Below, piece after piece: positions 18,467 to 27,505 of a DNA stretch of 64,000 bases. Made by a program: the position numbers and the translations under genes. The notes under the pieces are model-generated. The model had not been told where the DNA came from. It did no database searches and saw nothing but the letters and a program-made list of their open reading frames with translations. The stretch covers positions 51,996-115,995 of the forward strand of contig JAFDXN010000034.1 of the NCBI GenBank assembly GCA_018267915.1. Reading direction: 5' to 3'. The stretch comes from Bacteroidota bacterium. Its GTDB lineage: Bacteria > Bacteroidota > Bacteroidia > Chitinophagales > Chitinophagaceae. How positions within the stretch are numbered: the first letter of the stretch is position 1; each line of letters opens with the position of its first letter.

Positions 18467-19435
18467 ATGCTTATGAAAACTCATTATTGCCTCCTTCTTT
18501 TGTTTATTATTGCGATAAACGCTTTTGGCCAATCAGAGAAAAGCACCAATAAACTGATTGCCGACAAGTTTAAGCAAGACTACAACCAGACAGCTTACGA
18601 TAGCCTGTTCAGTTTGTTTTCCCCCGAAATGAAGAATGCGCTACCCCTCGATAAAACCAACCAATTTTTCTCAAGTCTCATGTCCTCCACAGGGAAGATT
18701 ACACACATGCAATTCGTGAAATACGAAGAAAGCTATGCCTCTTACAAAACCAATTTCGACCGTGCATTGTTCGCTGTGAATATCTCCGTAGATGATAACG
18801 GTAAGATAAATGGCCTCTTTGTAAAGCCTTTTAAAGAGGACAACCTTCCCAAACCTGCCCGTAACACTACAAAGCTGACATTGCCCTTTAAAGGTTCATG
18901 GGAAGTGTTTTGGGGTGGCGACACTAAAGAACAAAACTATCATGTAGAGAGCGAGGCCCAAAAGAACGCCTTCGACATCCTGGTGTTCGACAAATCTGGC
19001 AGGTCGTTTAAGGGGGAGGGGAAATCCAACGAAGATTATTATGCTTTCGGTAAGGAGATATTTGCCCCATGTGATGCAGAGGTGGTAACGGCTATCGACG
19101 GTATAAAAGACAATGTGCCCGGGGAAATGAACTCTTTCAACGTAGGCGGTAACATGGTGATCCTGAAAACTGCTAATAACGAATTTCTGGTGTTCTGTCA
19201 TTTCAGGCACAGTTCGCTAAATGTGCGGGAAGGGCAGAAGGTGAAGCAAGGGGAATTGCTCGGGCTTTGCGGCAACTCTGGCCACTCGTCTGAGCCACAT
19301 CTGCATTTCCATATCCAGAACGTTGAGGACATGGATAAGGCAACCGGTGTGAAATGCTACTTCGATAAGCTGTACGTTAACGATCAGCTCAAAACAGATT
19401 ACTCGCCTGTAAAAGGAGATGTCATCCATCAATAG
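18467..19435 (+). CDS. Secreted M23-family (LytM-like) peptidase
   Basis: A 322-residue protein with a Sec signal (1-21, cleaved after AFG). Residues 25-130 form a small DUF3887-like domain. The LytM domain follows: an AFDILVFD strand with the metal Asp, the glycine-rich GNMVILKT and FCHFRHSS strands, and HLHFHIQ giving the HxH ligand pair. In the first metal motif (HxxxD) the expected His is Lys here, while a His sits eight residues before this Lys, so the zinc site may differ or be weak. Probable cell-wall peptide hydrolase or regulator. ATG 18473 is an alternative start. Confidence 0.88.
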   Translation: MLMKTHYCLLLLFIIAINAFGQSEKSTNKLIADKFKQDYNQTAYDSLFSLFSPEMKNALPLDKTNQFFSSLMSSTGKITHMQFVKYEESYASYKTNFDRALFAVNISVDDNGKINGLFVKPFKEDNLPKPARNTTKLTLPFKGSWEVFWGGDTKEQNYHVESEAQKNAFDILVFDKSGRSFKGEGKSNEDYYAFGKEIFAPCDAEVVTAIDGIKDNVPGEMNSFNVGGNMVILKTANNEFLVFCHFRHSSLNVREGQKVKQGELLGLCGNSGHSSEPHLHFHIQNVEDMDKATGVKCYFDKLYVNDQLKTDYSPVKGDVIHQ

Positions 19436-19505
19436 GCATCATAATAGCGATCCCGCCGCATATTTTGTCTACAGCGCACTTATTAAGATATTGTCCTCAC
19501 AGTCA

Positions 19506-19536
19506 TTTGTTTAATGCATAGATTGTTCTATCTTAG
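19506..19536 (+). promoter_or_regulatory. Promoter of the L,D-transpeptidase gene
   Basis: TTTG (19506-19509) and TATCTTAG (19529-19536) are separated by 19 bases, matching TTTG-N19-TAnnTTTG with one mismatch. Transcription would start near 19541, about 25 bases before the ATG at 19567. Confidence 0.55.
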
Positions 19537-19566
19537 CGCTATTAGAGGAATTTTTTGCTGAAAAAA

Positions 19567-20400
19567 ATGGTGTTGATGGGAAGAAAAGCAAAATCATGGA
19601 TGCTGATCGCATTTTCTTTCGCAGCGCAGGCAGCGGGAGCACAATGCATTTCCGGTGATTGCATAAATGGTTATGGTGTTTACAGGTATAAGAATGGTGA
19701 GGTATACAAAGGTCAGTTCCGCAATGGCGTACGTGACGGGCAGGGCACGCTGACAGATAAACACAAGAACATCCTTTATTCGGGCCACTGGTATCCGGAA
19801 GAGAAATCAGTTAGCCAATCAGCTTCACGGTCATTACTCGCTATGAGCAGCACGGACGCTGAGGGTTATGTAGATGCCGAGCACGCGTATTATAGAGCCC
19901 CGTTAAGAAAAGCGGTTGTCTTCTCGCCATATAAGAGCCTCGCTGCAGGTAAAGACGATTACTATATCGTGATTGAGAAAAGTAAATACAAAATGGACGT
20001 CTACGACGCAAGCGACGATCGCTTGATTGTTAGCTATCCTGTTGTGTTTGGTAATGATGACCTGGGCGATAAGATGTGCAATGGCGACAGGAAGACGCCG
20101 GAAGGTATCTTTTACATCCAGGGCAAGAAGGCGCATGCCAAATGGGACAAATACCTTGCTTTGAGTTACCCCAGCGAAGAAAGCATCGAAAAGTTCAATG
20201 AACGCAAGGCGGAGGGCCTAATAGCCGCTAACGCTAACATCGGCGGGGGCATCGGCTTGCACGGCACTTGGGCCAACGATAATGTTGCCGTTGATAGAAA
20301 AGATAATTGGACCTCAGGCTGCGTAAGTACCAAAAACTGCTATATCGATGAGCTTTACTGCCATATCCCCGTCGGTACTAAAGTAATTATCAGGAAATAA
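19567..20400 (+). CDS. L,D-transpeptidase (YkuD) with N-terminal MORN repeats
   Basis: A 277-residue secreted protein from ATG 19567, with a signal peptide ending near AGA. Two MORN repeats (GYGVYRYKNGEVYKGQF, then GVRDGQGTLTDKHKN) precede the YkuD domain (about 120-277). Catalytic residues are visible as GIGLHGTW and the nucleophile motif WTSGCVSTKN. The domain would cross-link peptidoglycan by 3-3 bonds or attach proteins. MORN repeats in front of YkuD are unusual and may bind lipid or wall. A TTG at 19555 and an ATG at 19576 are alternative starts. Confidence 0.88.
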   Translation: MVLMGRKAKSWMLIAFSFAAQAAGAQCISGDCINGYGVYRYKNGEVYKGQFRNGVRDGQGTLTDKHKNILYSGHWYPEEKSVSQSASRSLLAMSSTDAEGYVDAEHAYYRAPLRKAVVFSPYKSLAAGKDDYYIVIEKSKYKMDVYDASDDRLIVSYPVVFGNDDLGDKMCNGDRKTPEGIFYIQGKKAHAKWDKYLALSYPSEESIEKFNERKAEGLIAANANIGGGIGLHGTWANDNVAVDRKDNWTSGCVSTKNCYIDELYCHIPVGTKVIIRK

Positions 20401-20511
20401 TTCTGGTGTTTAGAATCAGGGAATAATATTTGCTGAAAATCGAAATACCCGAGGGACTAATGAATAAGCTCGTGGCTACCTTATATTTACTATTCATCTC
20501 ATGCTGCAACT

Positions 20512-21366
20512 ATGATATTACGTGCTCTACTCACGCCGGCTCTTGCACTCTCTATTTGTTTAACAGCCTCTGCACAAGAGCTTAAACAACAGCCCATAGT
20601 ACTGGGTAATACAGTCCGGCTATACTCCAAACAATTAGGTGAAAACCGCTCACTCAATATTTATTTGCCTGACGGCTATAATGACAACGACACTGCAGAG
20701 TATCCCGTCATCTACCTGCTGGACGGTGGCGTGGATGAAGACTTTATACATGTGGTAGGTCTCGTACAGTTCAACACCTTTCCATGGATCAACAGGATAC
20801 CTAAGTCTATCGTGGTAGGCATTGTGAATACGGACCGTAAAAGAGATATGAGTTTTCCCACAACGATCGCAAAGGACAAAAAGCAATATCCTACAACAGG
20901 TGGTTCGGCAAAGTTCATAGCCTTTCTCGGAGAAGAGTTGCAGCCTTATATCAGGGGGCACTACAGGACAAATTCATCCCGTACTATCATTGGCGAGTCG
21001 CTGGGCGGATTGCTGGCTACGGAAATATTATTCAAACGTCCGGAGCTTTTCAATCGCTATATCATCATCAGCCCAAGCATTTGGTGGGACAATGGATCTG
21101 TGCTCAAGTTGAATCCCTCGATCCTAAACGCCGACTATAGGAAGAAGACTGACATCTACATAGGTGTTGGCAAGGAGGGGCTTACTCCCACTGATGAGCC
21201 TCGCGTACAAGAGGTAGACGCTAACCTGCTGGCCGATAAGATCAAATCGGCTAAGAATAAAAAAGTGAGAGTATATTTCGACTATCTTCCGCAGGAGGAC
21301 CATGCTACGGTTAGCCACCAGGCTATATACAATGCTTTTCGTTTGCTTTATCCCGTCAAGCACTAA
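20512..21366 (+). CDS. Secreted alpha/beta-hydrolase, esterase D / enterochelin esterase-like
   Basis: A 284-residue protein with signal peptide (1-21, ASA). It has the putative-esterase fold: RSLNIYLPDGYN, YPVIYLLDGG, the nucleophile elbow IIGESLGGLLATEI and a C-terminal His in EDHATVSHQA. This family (PF00756, Fes/IroE-like and carboxylesterases) hydrolyses ester bonds of siderophores or acyl esters. No siderophore receptor is nearby, so the substrate is open. A TATATTTA box at 20482-20489 could be its -7 element. Confidence 0.88.
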   Translation: MILRALLTPALALSICLTASAQELKQQPIVLGNTVRLYSKQLGENRSLNIYLPDGYNDNDTAEYPVIYLLDGGVDEDFIHVVGLVQFNTFPWINRIPKSIVVGIVNTDRKRDMSFPTTIAKDKKQYPTTGGSAKFIAFLGEELQPYIRGHYRTNSSRTIIGESLGGLLATEILFKRPELFNRYIIISPSIWWDNGSVLKLNPSILNADYRKKTDIYIGVGKEGLTPTDEPRVQEVDANLLADKIKSAKNKKVRVYFDYLPQEDHATVSHQAIYNAFRLLYPVKH

Positions 21367-21494
21367 GCTTGCTGTCTAGAGCCTTTACGGGGGCTGCAAC
21401 GGCAGCTATTGTGTTACAGACATGGTCCTACAGGCTAAGATATCCACATTTTTTCGCTATTACCTCTCACGCTACATAAGCCAGCTAAATTCCG

Positions 21495-21502
21495 TAAATT
21501 TG
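21495..21502 (+). promoter_or_regulatory. -7 element at the start of the 64-aa gene
   Basis: TAAATTTG is a perfect TAnnTTTG box whose last base is only 4 bases before the ATG at 21507, so transcription from it would begin at about the start codon (leaderless). Confidence 0.4.
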
Positions 21503-21506
21503 CAAT

Positions 21507-21701
21507 ATGGGTAAGCTAAAGCTATATGACACCGGCACACCGCGCGAGCAGATAGTAAAGGAGCGTGACGAACGCTACCTGAAGCAGAGCCCTGCCGAGA
21601 AATTCCATTCACTGCTGCATCTTATCAGTACTGCCATTGCCATGAATGGGGGGCAGCCCCTCAAACAGCCACAAGGCAAAGGCCTGATAATCTCAAAGTA
21701 G
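21507..21701 (+). CDS. Small hypothetical protein upstream of nucleotidyltransferase
   Basis: A 64-residue basic protein (MGKLKLYDTGTPREQIVKER). The helical, charged N-terminus and central LLHLISTAIAMNGG segment suggest a small alpha-helical protein. It is 4 bases upstream of the nucleotidyltransferase gene and must be co-transcribed and probably translationally coupled. No family is recognised; the pairing resembles two-gene toxin-antitoxin or accessory pairs around minimal nucleotidyltransferases, but this is inference. Confidence 0.65.
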   Translation: MGKLKLYDTGTPREQIVKERDERYLKQSPAEKFHSLLHLISTAIAMNGGQPLKQPQGKGLIISK

Positions 21702-21705
21702 CCAC

Positions 21706-22179
21706 ATGTCTTTTGACCCAGAACACCCCGAGTTGCTGTCGCTCATAGCGGCGTTTGAGAAATGGCAGGTTCAATATCTATTGGTCGGCGGTTTCGCCGT
21801 AAACCGATACGGTTACCGGCGCACTACGGGCGACGTTGATATTTTTCTAAAAGATACCGTGGACAACCGAAGCAATCTTATCAATGCACTCGACGAAATG
21901 GGTTACGGCAGGTTCGAGGAATTAATGGATGCACCTATAATGGCAGGCTATTGTGAGATAGTAATGGACCAGGGTATGTATGCAGACCTTATGACCGACA
22001 TACCCGGCCTCGAAAAGGAAAAGTTTGATGAATACTTTGCAATGGCCACCGTGGATGAAATAAACGGCACTAAGATCCGCTTTCTGCATTACAATCACCT
22101 GCTGAAAAACAAGATTGCAACTGGCAGAACAAAAGACAAACTTGACGTAGATGAGCTGAAGCGGATAAATGGGGAATAA
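21706..22179 (+). CDS. Nucleotidyltransferase-fold protein
   Basis: A 157-residue protein with the Pol-beta-type nucleotidyltransferase signature: YLLVGGFAVNRYGYRRTTGDVDIFL (about 25-49, here quoted in two parts GGFAVNRYGY and TTGDVDIFL) with the GG..(x)..DxD metal-binding carboxylates, then a third acidic residue in the strand MYADLMTD. It resembles AbiEii/DUF6036-type domains used as toxins or tRNA/protein nucleotidylators. It follows the 64-aa gene by 4 bases. Substrate unknown. Confidence 0.8.
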   Translation: MSFDPEHPELLSLIAAFEKWQVQYLLVGGFAVNRYGYRRTTGDVDIFLKDTVDNRSNLINALDEMGYGRFEELMDAPIMAGYCEIVMDQGMYADLMTDIPGLEKEKFDEYFAMATVDEINGTKIRFLHYNHLLKNKIATGRTKDKLDVDELKRINGE

Positions 22180-22218
22180 AGCCCCCGTGTGCTTGTAATT
22201 GTCAATCCGGAGACGCTA

Positions 22219-24831
22219 TTACTTATACACCTTCACAATTCCCTTTAACTCATTCAGCTTCAGTAGTGCTTCCACAGGTGTAAGCGTATTAATGTCCGTC
22301 TCCTCCAGTATCTGCTGTATGCGGCGGAGGTCTTCGCTGAGCCCGTCGAATATGTTGAGTTGAAAATTGGGTAAGGGCTGTATTTTCTTCACCTTCTTCA
22401 TGGTGTCTCCACTATTACCGTGCTTTTCTTCCAAGAGGGCCAGTATCTCATCGGCGCGCTGCAAAAGGGCAGGGGGCATGCCCGCCATGCGGGCCACCTG
22501 TATACCAAAGCTGTGGCGGCTGCCACCGGGCTCCAGCTTGCGCAGGAAGATGACTTTGTTGCCTGTCTCGCGGTGCGTGATGTGGTAGTTGCGCACACGG
22601 GGCAACTGGTGCTCCAGTTCGTTCAACTCGTGGTAGTGTGTTGCAAAAAGTGTCTTGGGTTTCGCCGGGCTATTGTGCAGGTGCTCCACGATAGACCATG
22701 CGATGGAGATGCCATCGTAAGTGCTGGTGCCACGGCCTATCTCATCCAGCAGCACCAGGCTCCGTTCGCTGAGGTTGTTGATGATACTGGCGGTCTCGTT
22801 CATCTCCACCATGAAGGTACTTTCGCCGCCGCTCAGGTTGTCGCTGGCGCCTACACGGGTGAATATCTTATCGGTGAGGCCGATATGCGCTGCTGTGGCC
22901 GGCACAAAGCTGCCCATATGCGCCATGAGGGTAATGATGGCCGTCTGCCTCAGCAGCGCCGACTTACCGCTCATGTTAGGGCCGGTGAGTATGATGACCT
23001 GCTGGCTGTCTTTATCCAGCAATATGTCGTTGGCAATATATGCCTCGCCAAGTGGCAATTGCTGTTCTATAACCGGGTGCCTGCCTTGTTTGATGTCGAG
23101 CGTAGGCTCCTGTGTTATCTCAGGCCGATGGTAGTTGAACTGCCTTGCATTGTTGGCAAAACACAGCAGGCAGTCGAGCTGCGCCGTTATGTGCGCATTC
23201 GTTTGTATAGGCGCTATATAGGGCTCTATATCTGCCAGTAGTTGCTGGTAAAGCTCCATCTCCAGGGCCATTATCTTTTCCTCCGCGCCCAGTATCTTCT
23301 CTTCGTATTCCTTCAGTTCCGGTGTTACGTAGCGTTCGGCATTGGCCAGGGTCTGCTTACGTATCCATTCGGATGGCACTTTCTCTTTGTGCGTGTGCGT
23401 TACTTCGAGGTAGTAGCCGAAAACGTTGTTATAAGCGATCTTGAGCGATGATATGCCGGTAGCCTGCGATTCTTTCTGCTGTATCTGCAGCAAGTAGTCC
23501 TTGCCATTGCGCGATATGCTGCGCAGGTGGTCCAGCTCCTGCGATACGCCTTCACGTATCATGCCGCCTTTTGCCGCCAGGGCAGGCGCATCGTCGGTAA
23601 TGGTGGTCTTGATACGTTCCTGCAGTTCTTTAAGCGGTTGCAGGTTGCGCACCAGTGCTACCAATGATTCATGGCCGGAGGCAAGACTTTGTTCCCGCAT
23701 ATCGGCCATGCAGCCCAGGCTTTTGGCCAGTTGCATGATCTCGCGCGGGCTCGCCTTCTTCAACGGTATTTTGCCGATCAGCCGTTCCACATCGCCCACC
23801 AGCTTAATGCAATGCGTCAGGGCATGGTTTAGCTCCTGGTTGAGTATGAAATGGCTCACGAGGTCCAGCCGCTGATTGATACGGTGCATATCGAAGAGCG
23901 GGAAGATGAGCCAGCGCTTCATGAGCCTTGCACCCATTGGCGTGAGGGTATGATCTATGGCATTGAGCAGGCTAGCGCCGCGTTCGTCGCTGCTATGCAC
24001 CAGCTCCAGGTTGCGGATGGTAAAACGGTCCATCCATAGGAACTCGTCCGCAACGATACGTTGTAATGCGTTTATGTGTTGCAGGTTGGGGTGCTCAGTA
24101 TCCTTGAGGTAGTGCAGCACTGCACCCGCTGCAATAATGGCTTGCGCCATATCTTCCACACCATAGCCTTTGAGCGATTGTGTCTGGAAATGTTGCCGCA
24201 GCAGGTCGTAAGTGTATTGCTCCTGGAATACCCAGTCTTCAAGCAGAAAAGTGTATACCCTTGTGTCGAAATATTCTTTGAAACGTTTTTGCTGCGGTTT
24301 GGCGAGTATCACTTCCGATGGCTGCATGCTTTGCAGCAGCTTATCCATATACTCCATGCTGCCCTGTGCCACATAAAACTCGCCGGTAGTGATATCGAGG
24401 AAGGCAATCCCGCTCTGCTGCTCGCCGATGTGCAGGGCAGCCAGGAAGTTATTGCTCTTATTTTCTAACAGCTTGTCGCTGGTTGCCACACCGGGTGTCA
24501 CCAGTTCGGTGACGCCGCGCTTCACTATGCCCTTTACAGATTTCGGATCCTCTAACTGGTCGCAGATAGCCACGCGATGGCCAGCCTTCACCAGCTTGTG
24601 GAGGTAGGTTTCCAGGGCATGATGAGGGAAGCCTGCAAGGTCGACTGCCGTTGCGGCGTCCTTAGAGCGTTTGGTAAGCGTGATACCCAGCACCCTTGAA
24701 GCCACATGTGCATCTTCGCCGAATGTTTCATAAAAGTCGCCCACACGAAACAGCAAAACAGCGTCGGGATATTTGGCTTTAATATCCTTATGCTGCTTCA
24801 TTAGTGGTGTTTCGGTAGCGACCTTTGCCAT
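22219..24831 (-). CDS. mutS: DNA mismatch repair protein MutS
   Basis: The full-length 870-residue mismatch sensor that binds mismatched DNA and licenses MutL. The N-terminal DNA-contact motif is VGDFYETFGEDA (FYE, about residues 31-42). Connector, lever and clamp regions follow, then the ATPase: Walker A GPNMSGKSALLRQ, Walker B LVLLDEIGRGTSTYDG and the ATHYHEL switch. The C-terminal helix-turn-helix dimerisation region is present. It is intact and the last gene of a minus-strand block, 85 bases after the M1 peptidase. Long antisense frames across it are shadows. Confidence 0.97.
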   Translation of the reverse strand: MAKVATETPLMKQHKDIKAKYPDAVLLFRVGDFYETFGEDAHVASRVLGITLTKRSKDAATAVDLAGFPHHALETYLHKLVKAGHRVAICDQLEDPKSVKGIVKRGVTELVTPGVATSDKLLENKSNNFLAALHIGEQQSGIAFLDITTGEFYVAQGSMEYMDKLLQSMQPSEVILAKPQQKRFKEYFDTRVYTFLLEDWVFQEQYTYDLLRQHFQTQSLKGYGVEDMAQAIIAAGAVLHYLKDTEHPNLQHINALQRIVADEFLWMDRFTIRNLELVHSSDERGASLLNAIDHTLTPMGARLMKRWLIFPLFDMHRINQRLDLVSHFILNQELNHALTHCIKLVGDVERLIGKIPLKKASPREIMQLAKSLGCMADMREQSLASGHESLVALVRNLQPLKELQERIKTTITDDAPALAAKGGMIREGVSQELDHLRSISRNGKDYLLQIQQKESQATGISSLKIAYNNVFGYYLEVTHTHKEKVPSEWIRKQTLANAERYVTPELKEYEEKILGAEEKIMALEMELYQQLLADIEPYIAPIQTNAHITAQLDCLLCFANNARQFNYHRPEITQEPTLDIKQGRHPVIEQQLPLGEAYIANDILLDKDSQQVIILTGPNMSGKSALLRQTAIITLMAHMGSFVPATAAHIGLTDKIFTRVGASDNLSGGESTFMVEMNETASIINNLSERSLVLLDEIGRGTSTYDGISIAWSIVEHLHNSPAKPKTLFATHYHELNELEHQLPRVRNYHITHRETGNKVIFLRKLEPGGSRHSFGIQVARMAGMPPALLQRADEILALLEEKHGNSGDTMKKVKKIQPLPNFQLNIFDGLSEDLRRIQQILEETDINTLTPVEALLKLNELKGIVKVYK

Positions 24832-24916
24832 ACGGCAAACCTAAGGAAAAGGCCGTTTTTGCAGGGGTATATTAATTCACAATGTGGATAAGTTTTTCGG
24901 CCGGTGGACAGTGATA

Positions 24917-26602
24917 CTACCGCTTGACATTTATCAAAAAATCTTTGGAAAAGCTAACATCATATCCCTGGTCCCAGGATATATGTTTCCAGTCGGCCGA
25001 CGGTTCTATTTTGCTGCTATATTCTCCCGCGCTTACCATCATTGGCAGGCTAAAGCCGGGGTCCACATTTCTGAAACGATAATAGAATTTAGTACCCTTA
25101 ATGTAGTATTCCAATTCAGGTATTTGGGCTTTCCGCAGGTACTGGTCGAAAAGAGGTGTGAAGTTCATGCCGCTGAAGGTGTTGATATAGGCTTCCACCT
25201 GTCGGGTGGTTACGGTCTGGTGATAAAAATCCCTGTTCAGGCCCCGCAGCATTTGCCGGAATTTCTCATCATCATTCATCATCACCCGTATCATGTGCAT
25301 CATTCCCGCTCCCTTGTTGTACATATCGCCGTAGCCATCTGCATTCACGCCATAGTCGCCTATCACCGGCCGCTCATTGTTGAGGTCGTGCATCTGCTTC
25401 CTTATGTACTGCAGTGCTTTCTCTTTGCCGAAGGCGCACTCCATGAACAGGGTCTCAGTATAGGTGGTAATGCCCTCATGTATCCAGTTATCAGCTATGT
25501 CCTTCGCCGTGATGTTGTTGCCAAACCACTCGTGCCCGCTTTCGTGCACAATGATGAAATCGAAAAGCAGCCCCACGCCCGTATTGGCCAGGTCGCGACC
25601 TTTATAGCCCATTTTATATTCGTTACCATAGGCCACTGCGCTCTGGTGTTCCATACCCAGGTAAGGGGCTTCCACTAGTTTGTAACCATCTTCGTAGAAA
25701 GGGTAGGGCCCCATCCAGTATTCGAAGCAGTGCAGCATCGGCTTCACTACTTCAAACTGTTTGCGGGCCTTTTCCTCGTTTTGTTTCAGTACATAGTAGT
25801 CAAGGTCCAGTGGGCCTTTCTCACCCATTAGTGTATCGTGCCAATGCACATAGTCACCCATATAAAAAGTGATGTCGTAGTTGTTGATGGGGTTTTGCAC
25901 TTTGAAATAGCTACCATGACCTTCACCATTTGTTATGGTTTCACCTTTTTCATTTACCGGGCTAACATTAAAGTACCTGCCATTGTTTTCCTGGTAATAT
26001 TGCCTGCCGTTGCTCACTACCTGCAGGTCTTTCGGGGCATAGATGTTGATGTCCGCACCCTGTTCAGGCTCGTCCCACTGTACGTCTTTGCAGGGCCACC
26101 AGAGGCTGGCGCCCATGCCCTGGCAGGCTACGGCTATCCATGGCTTGCTGGTACTGTCTTTCCCCCATATGAAGCCGCCATCCCAGGGCGGCCGTTTGGC
26201 CACCCGTGGTGAGCCGTGATAAAACAGGTGTATTTCTTTTGAACTTTCTTTTGCCAGCTCATGAAAGGGGTATTTGATCCACCATACATTGCTATCCTGC
26301 ACAATGGTGAGCACCTTCTTATCCAGTATAGCGCTATCCAGCACCATTGGCGTCTGAAGGTCTATCTGCATACTGTCGTGAGGCGTCTGCGTCACATTGA
26401 AACGAATATCCACACTGCCGTAAATGGACTTATGCTCCACATCAAACAGTACAGAAAGCGTATAATGTTGCACATCCCACCAGCTGCGTCCCCGGCCATT
26501 GCTGCCCCGCAGGGTGTCGGCATGGGTATAAGCAAATGTGGTATTTGCTATCAGCAAATACCACATCGTTATCAATACGCTATGAAAGCTTTTTTCCCTC
26601 AC
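24917..26602 (-). CDS. Secreted M1-family (gluzincin) aminopeptidase
   Basis: A 561-residue protein with signal peptide (about 1-25, cleaved after TFA). The beta-sandwich domain occupies about 30-230 and the catalytic domain has GMEHQSAVAYGN (a GAMEN variant) and the zinc motif HESGHEWFGNN followed 18 residues later by the third ligand Glu in NWIHEG. It lacks the long C-terminal helical domain of many M1 enzymes, as is common in short Bacteroidota forms. Its start is 5 bases downstream of the FKBP gene, in one transcript with the two isomerases. Confidence 0.92.
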   Translation of the reverse strand: MREKSFHSVLITMWYLLIANTTFAYTHADTLRGSNGRGRSWWDVQHYTLSVLFDVEHKSIYGSVDIRFNVTQTPHDSMQIDLQTPMVLDSAILDKKVLTIVQDSNVWWIKYPFHELAKESSKEIHLFYHGSPRVAKRPPWDGGFIWGKDSTSKPWIAVACQGMGASLWWPCKDVQWDEPEQGADINIYAPKDLQVVSNGRQYYQENNGRYFNVSPVNEKGETITNGEGHGSYFKVQNPINNYDITFYMGDYVHWHDTLMGEKGPLDLDYYVLKQNEEKARKQFEVVKPMLHCFEYWMGPYPFYEDGYKLVEAPYLGMEHQSAVAYGNEYKMGYKGRDLANTGVGLLFDFIIVHESGHEWFGNNITAKDIADNWIHEGITTYTETLFMECAFGKEKALQYIRKQMHDLNNERPVIGDYGVNADGYGDMYNKGAGMMHMIRVMMNDDEKFRQMLRGLNRDFYHQTVTTRQVEAYINTFSGMNFTPLFDQYLRKAQIPELEYYIKGTKFYYRFRNVDPGFSLPMMVSAGEYSSKIEPSADWKHISWDQGYDVSFSKDFLINVKR

Positions 26603-26607
26603 TGCTA

Positions 26608-27483
26608 TTAGTTAGGACTCTTGACGTCCACCAATTCCACATCGAATATCAGGACAGCATCGGGCGGAATGTTGGCGCCTGCACCCTGGTGACCGTAAGC
26701 CAGTTTAGACGGTATATACAGTGTTGCCTGCGTACCTTTTTTCAGTAGTGCAATTCCTTCATCCCATCCTGCAATAACATGGTGTTGCCCGATCGGGAAA
26801 TGGAAAGGCTCTACGTGATGGAACGCCGAATCGACATTCGAGTCGAATTTCTTACCGTTCGTGGTCATACCTGTGTAGTTCACGTAAACGTCCTTACCCG
26901 CGGCCGGTTGTTCACCACTGCCCTGTTTTTTTATCGAGTAGTAAAGGCCCGAAGCAGTTTTGGTGGCTTTGAGTTTGTTAGCTTTCAGGTAATCCTGTAT
27001 TATCTTGTCATCTATAGCTCCCTGGCTTGCATTCCGGATAGAGTCATCCTTGTGTTGTTCTTCGGGCGATTTCATAGATACCACGTTAATATCATATTCC
27101 AGGTAGCTACCGGGTTTTGCCCATGGTAGCTTGCCGCCCATCTTTGTCATCGAATCGGCTGGCGCCAGGACTACCGCGCTATCACCTGCAGACAGGTTCA
27201 GGAACGCTTCCGACGGGTCGCCGTTGAACGATGGTTTCTGAATAGTGAACGGAACGGGCTTATCGTTGTTCATTTTGCGTGAATCAAAGATCACAGTGTC
27301 TGGTGTACGGAACAGTATGTGCATCTCGGCCGAATAGCCAACTTCAGCTTTGTGGCCGTTGCCATGCTTAACGATCTTGTACTTCACACCGTTCGCGGTA
27401 GTAGTAAAACCGGGGTAATTGTTTTGGGCTTCCGCGCTGTTCACTGCCAGCAGGGCGATGCCGAATACTATTATTCTATTCAT
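26608..27483 (-). CDS. Secreted FKBP-type peptidyl-prolyl isomerase, two-domain
   Basis: A 291-residue protein with signal peptide (1-19, SAEA). The first half (about 30-150) is an incomplete FKBP-like domain, the second half (about 180-290) is a typical FKBP domain with VYVNYTGMTTNGKKFDSN, FPIGQHHVIAGWDEGIALL and IPSKLAYGHQGAGANIPPDAVLIFDVELVDV. It would speed folding of periplasmic or surface proteins. It is paralogous to the next upstream gene and 22 bases from it, evidence of a tandem duplication. Confidence 0.92.
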   Translation of the reverse strand: MNRIIVFGIALLAVNSAEAQNNYPGFTTTANGVKYKIVKHGNGHKAEVGYSAEMHILFRTPDTVIFDSRKMNNDKPVPFTIQKPSFNGDPSEAFLNLSAGDSAVVLAPADSMTKMGGKLPWAKPGSYLEYDINVVSMKSPEEQHKDDSIRNASQGAIDDKIIQDYLKANKLKATKTASGLYYSIKKQGSGEQPAAGKDVYVNYTGMTTNGKKFDSNVDSAFHHVEPFHFPIGQHHVIAGWDEGIALLKKGTQATLYIPSKLAYGHQGAGANIPPDAVLIFDVELVDVKSPN

Positions 27484-27505
27484 CGGTACAGTATAATTTT
27501 ATTTT

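Noticed and set aside
22420..23241. 273-aa plus-strand frame over mutS
   Set aside because: Lies antisense within an intact mutS whose motifs are complete; His/Val-rich composition reflects codon mirror of mutS.
24884..25678. 264-aa plus-strand frame over the M1 peptidase
   Set aside because: Antisense to a gene with intact HExxH and signal peptide; no domain is visible.
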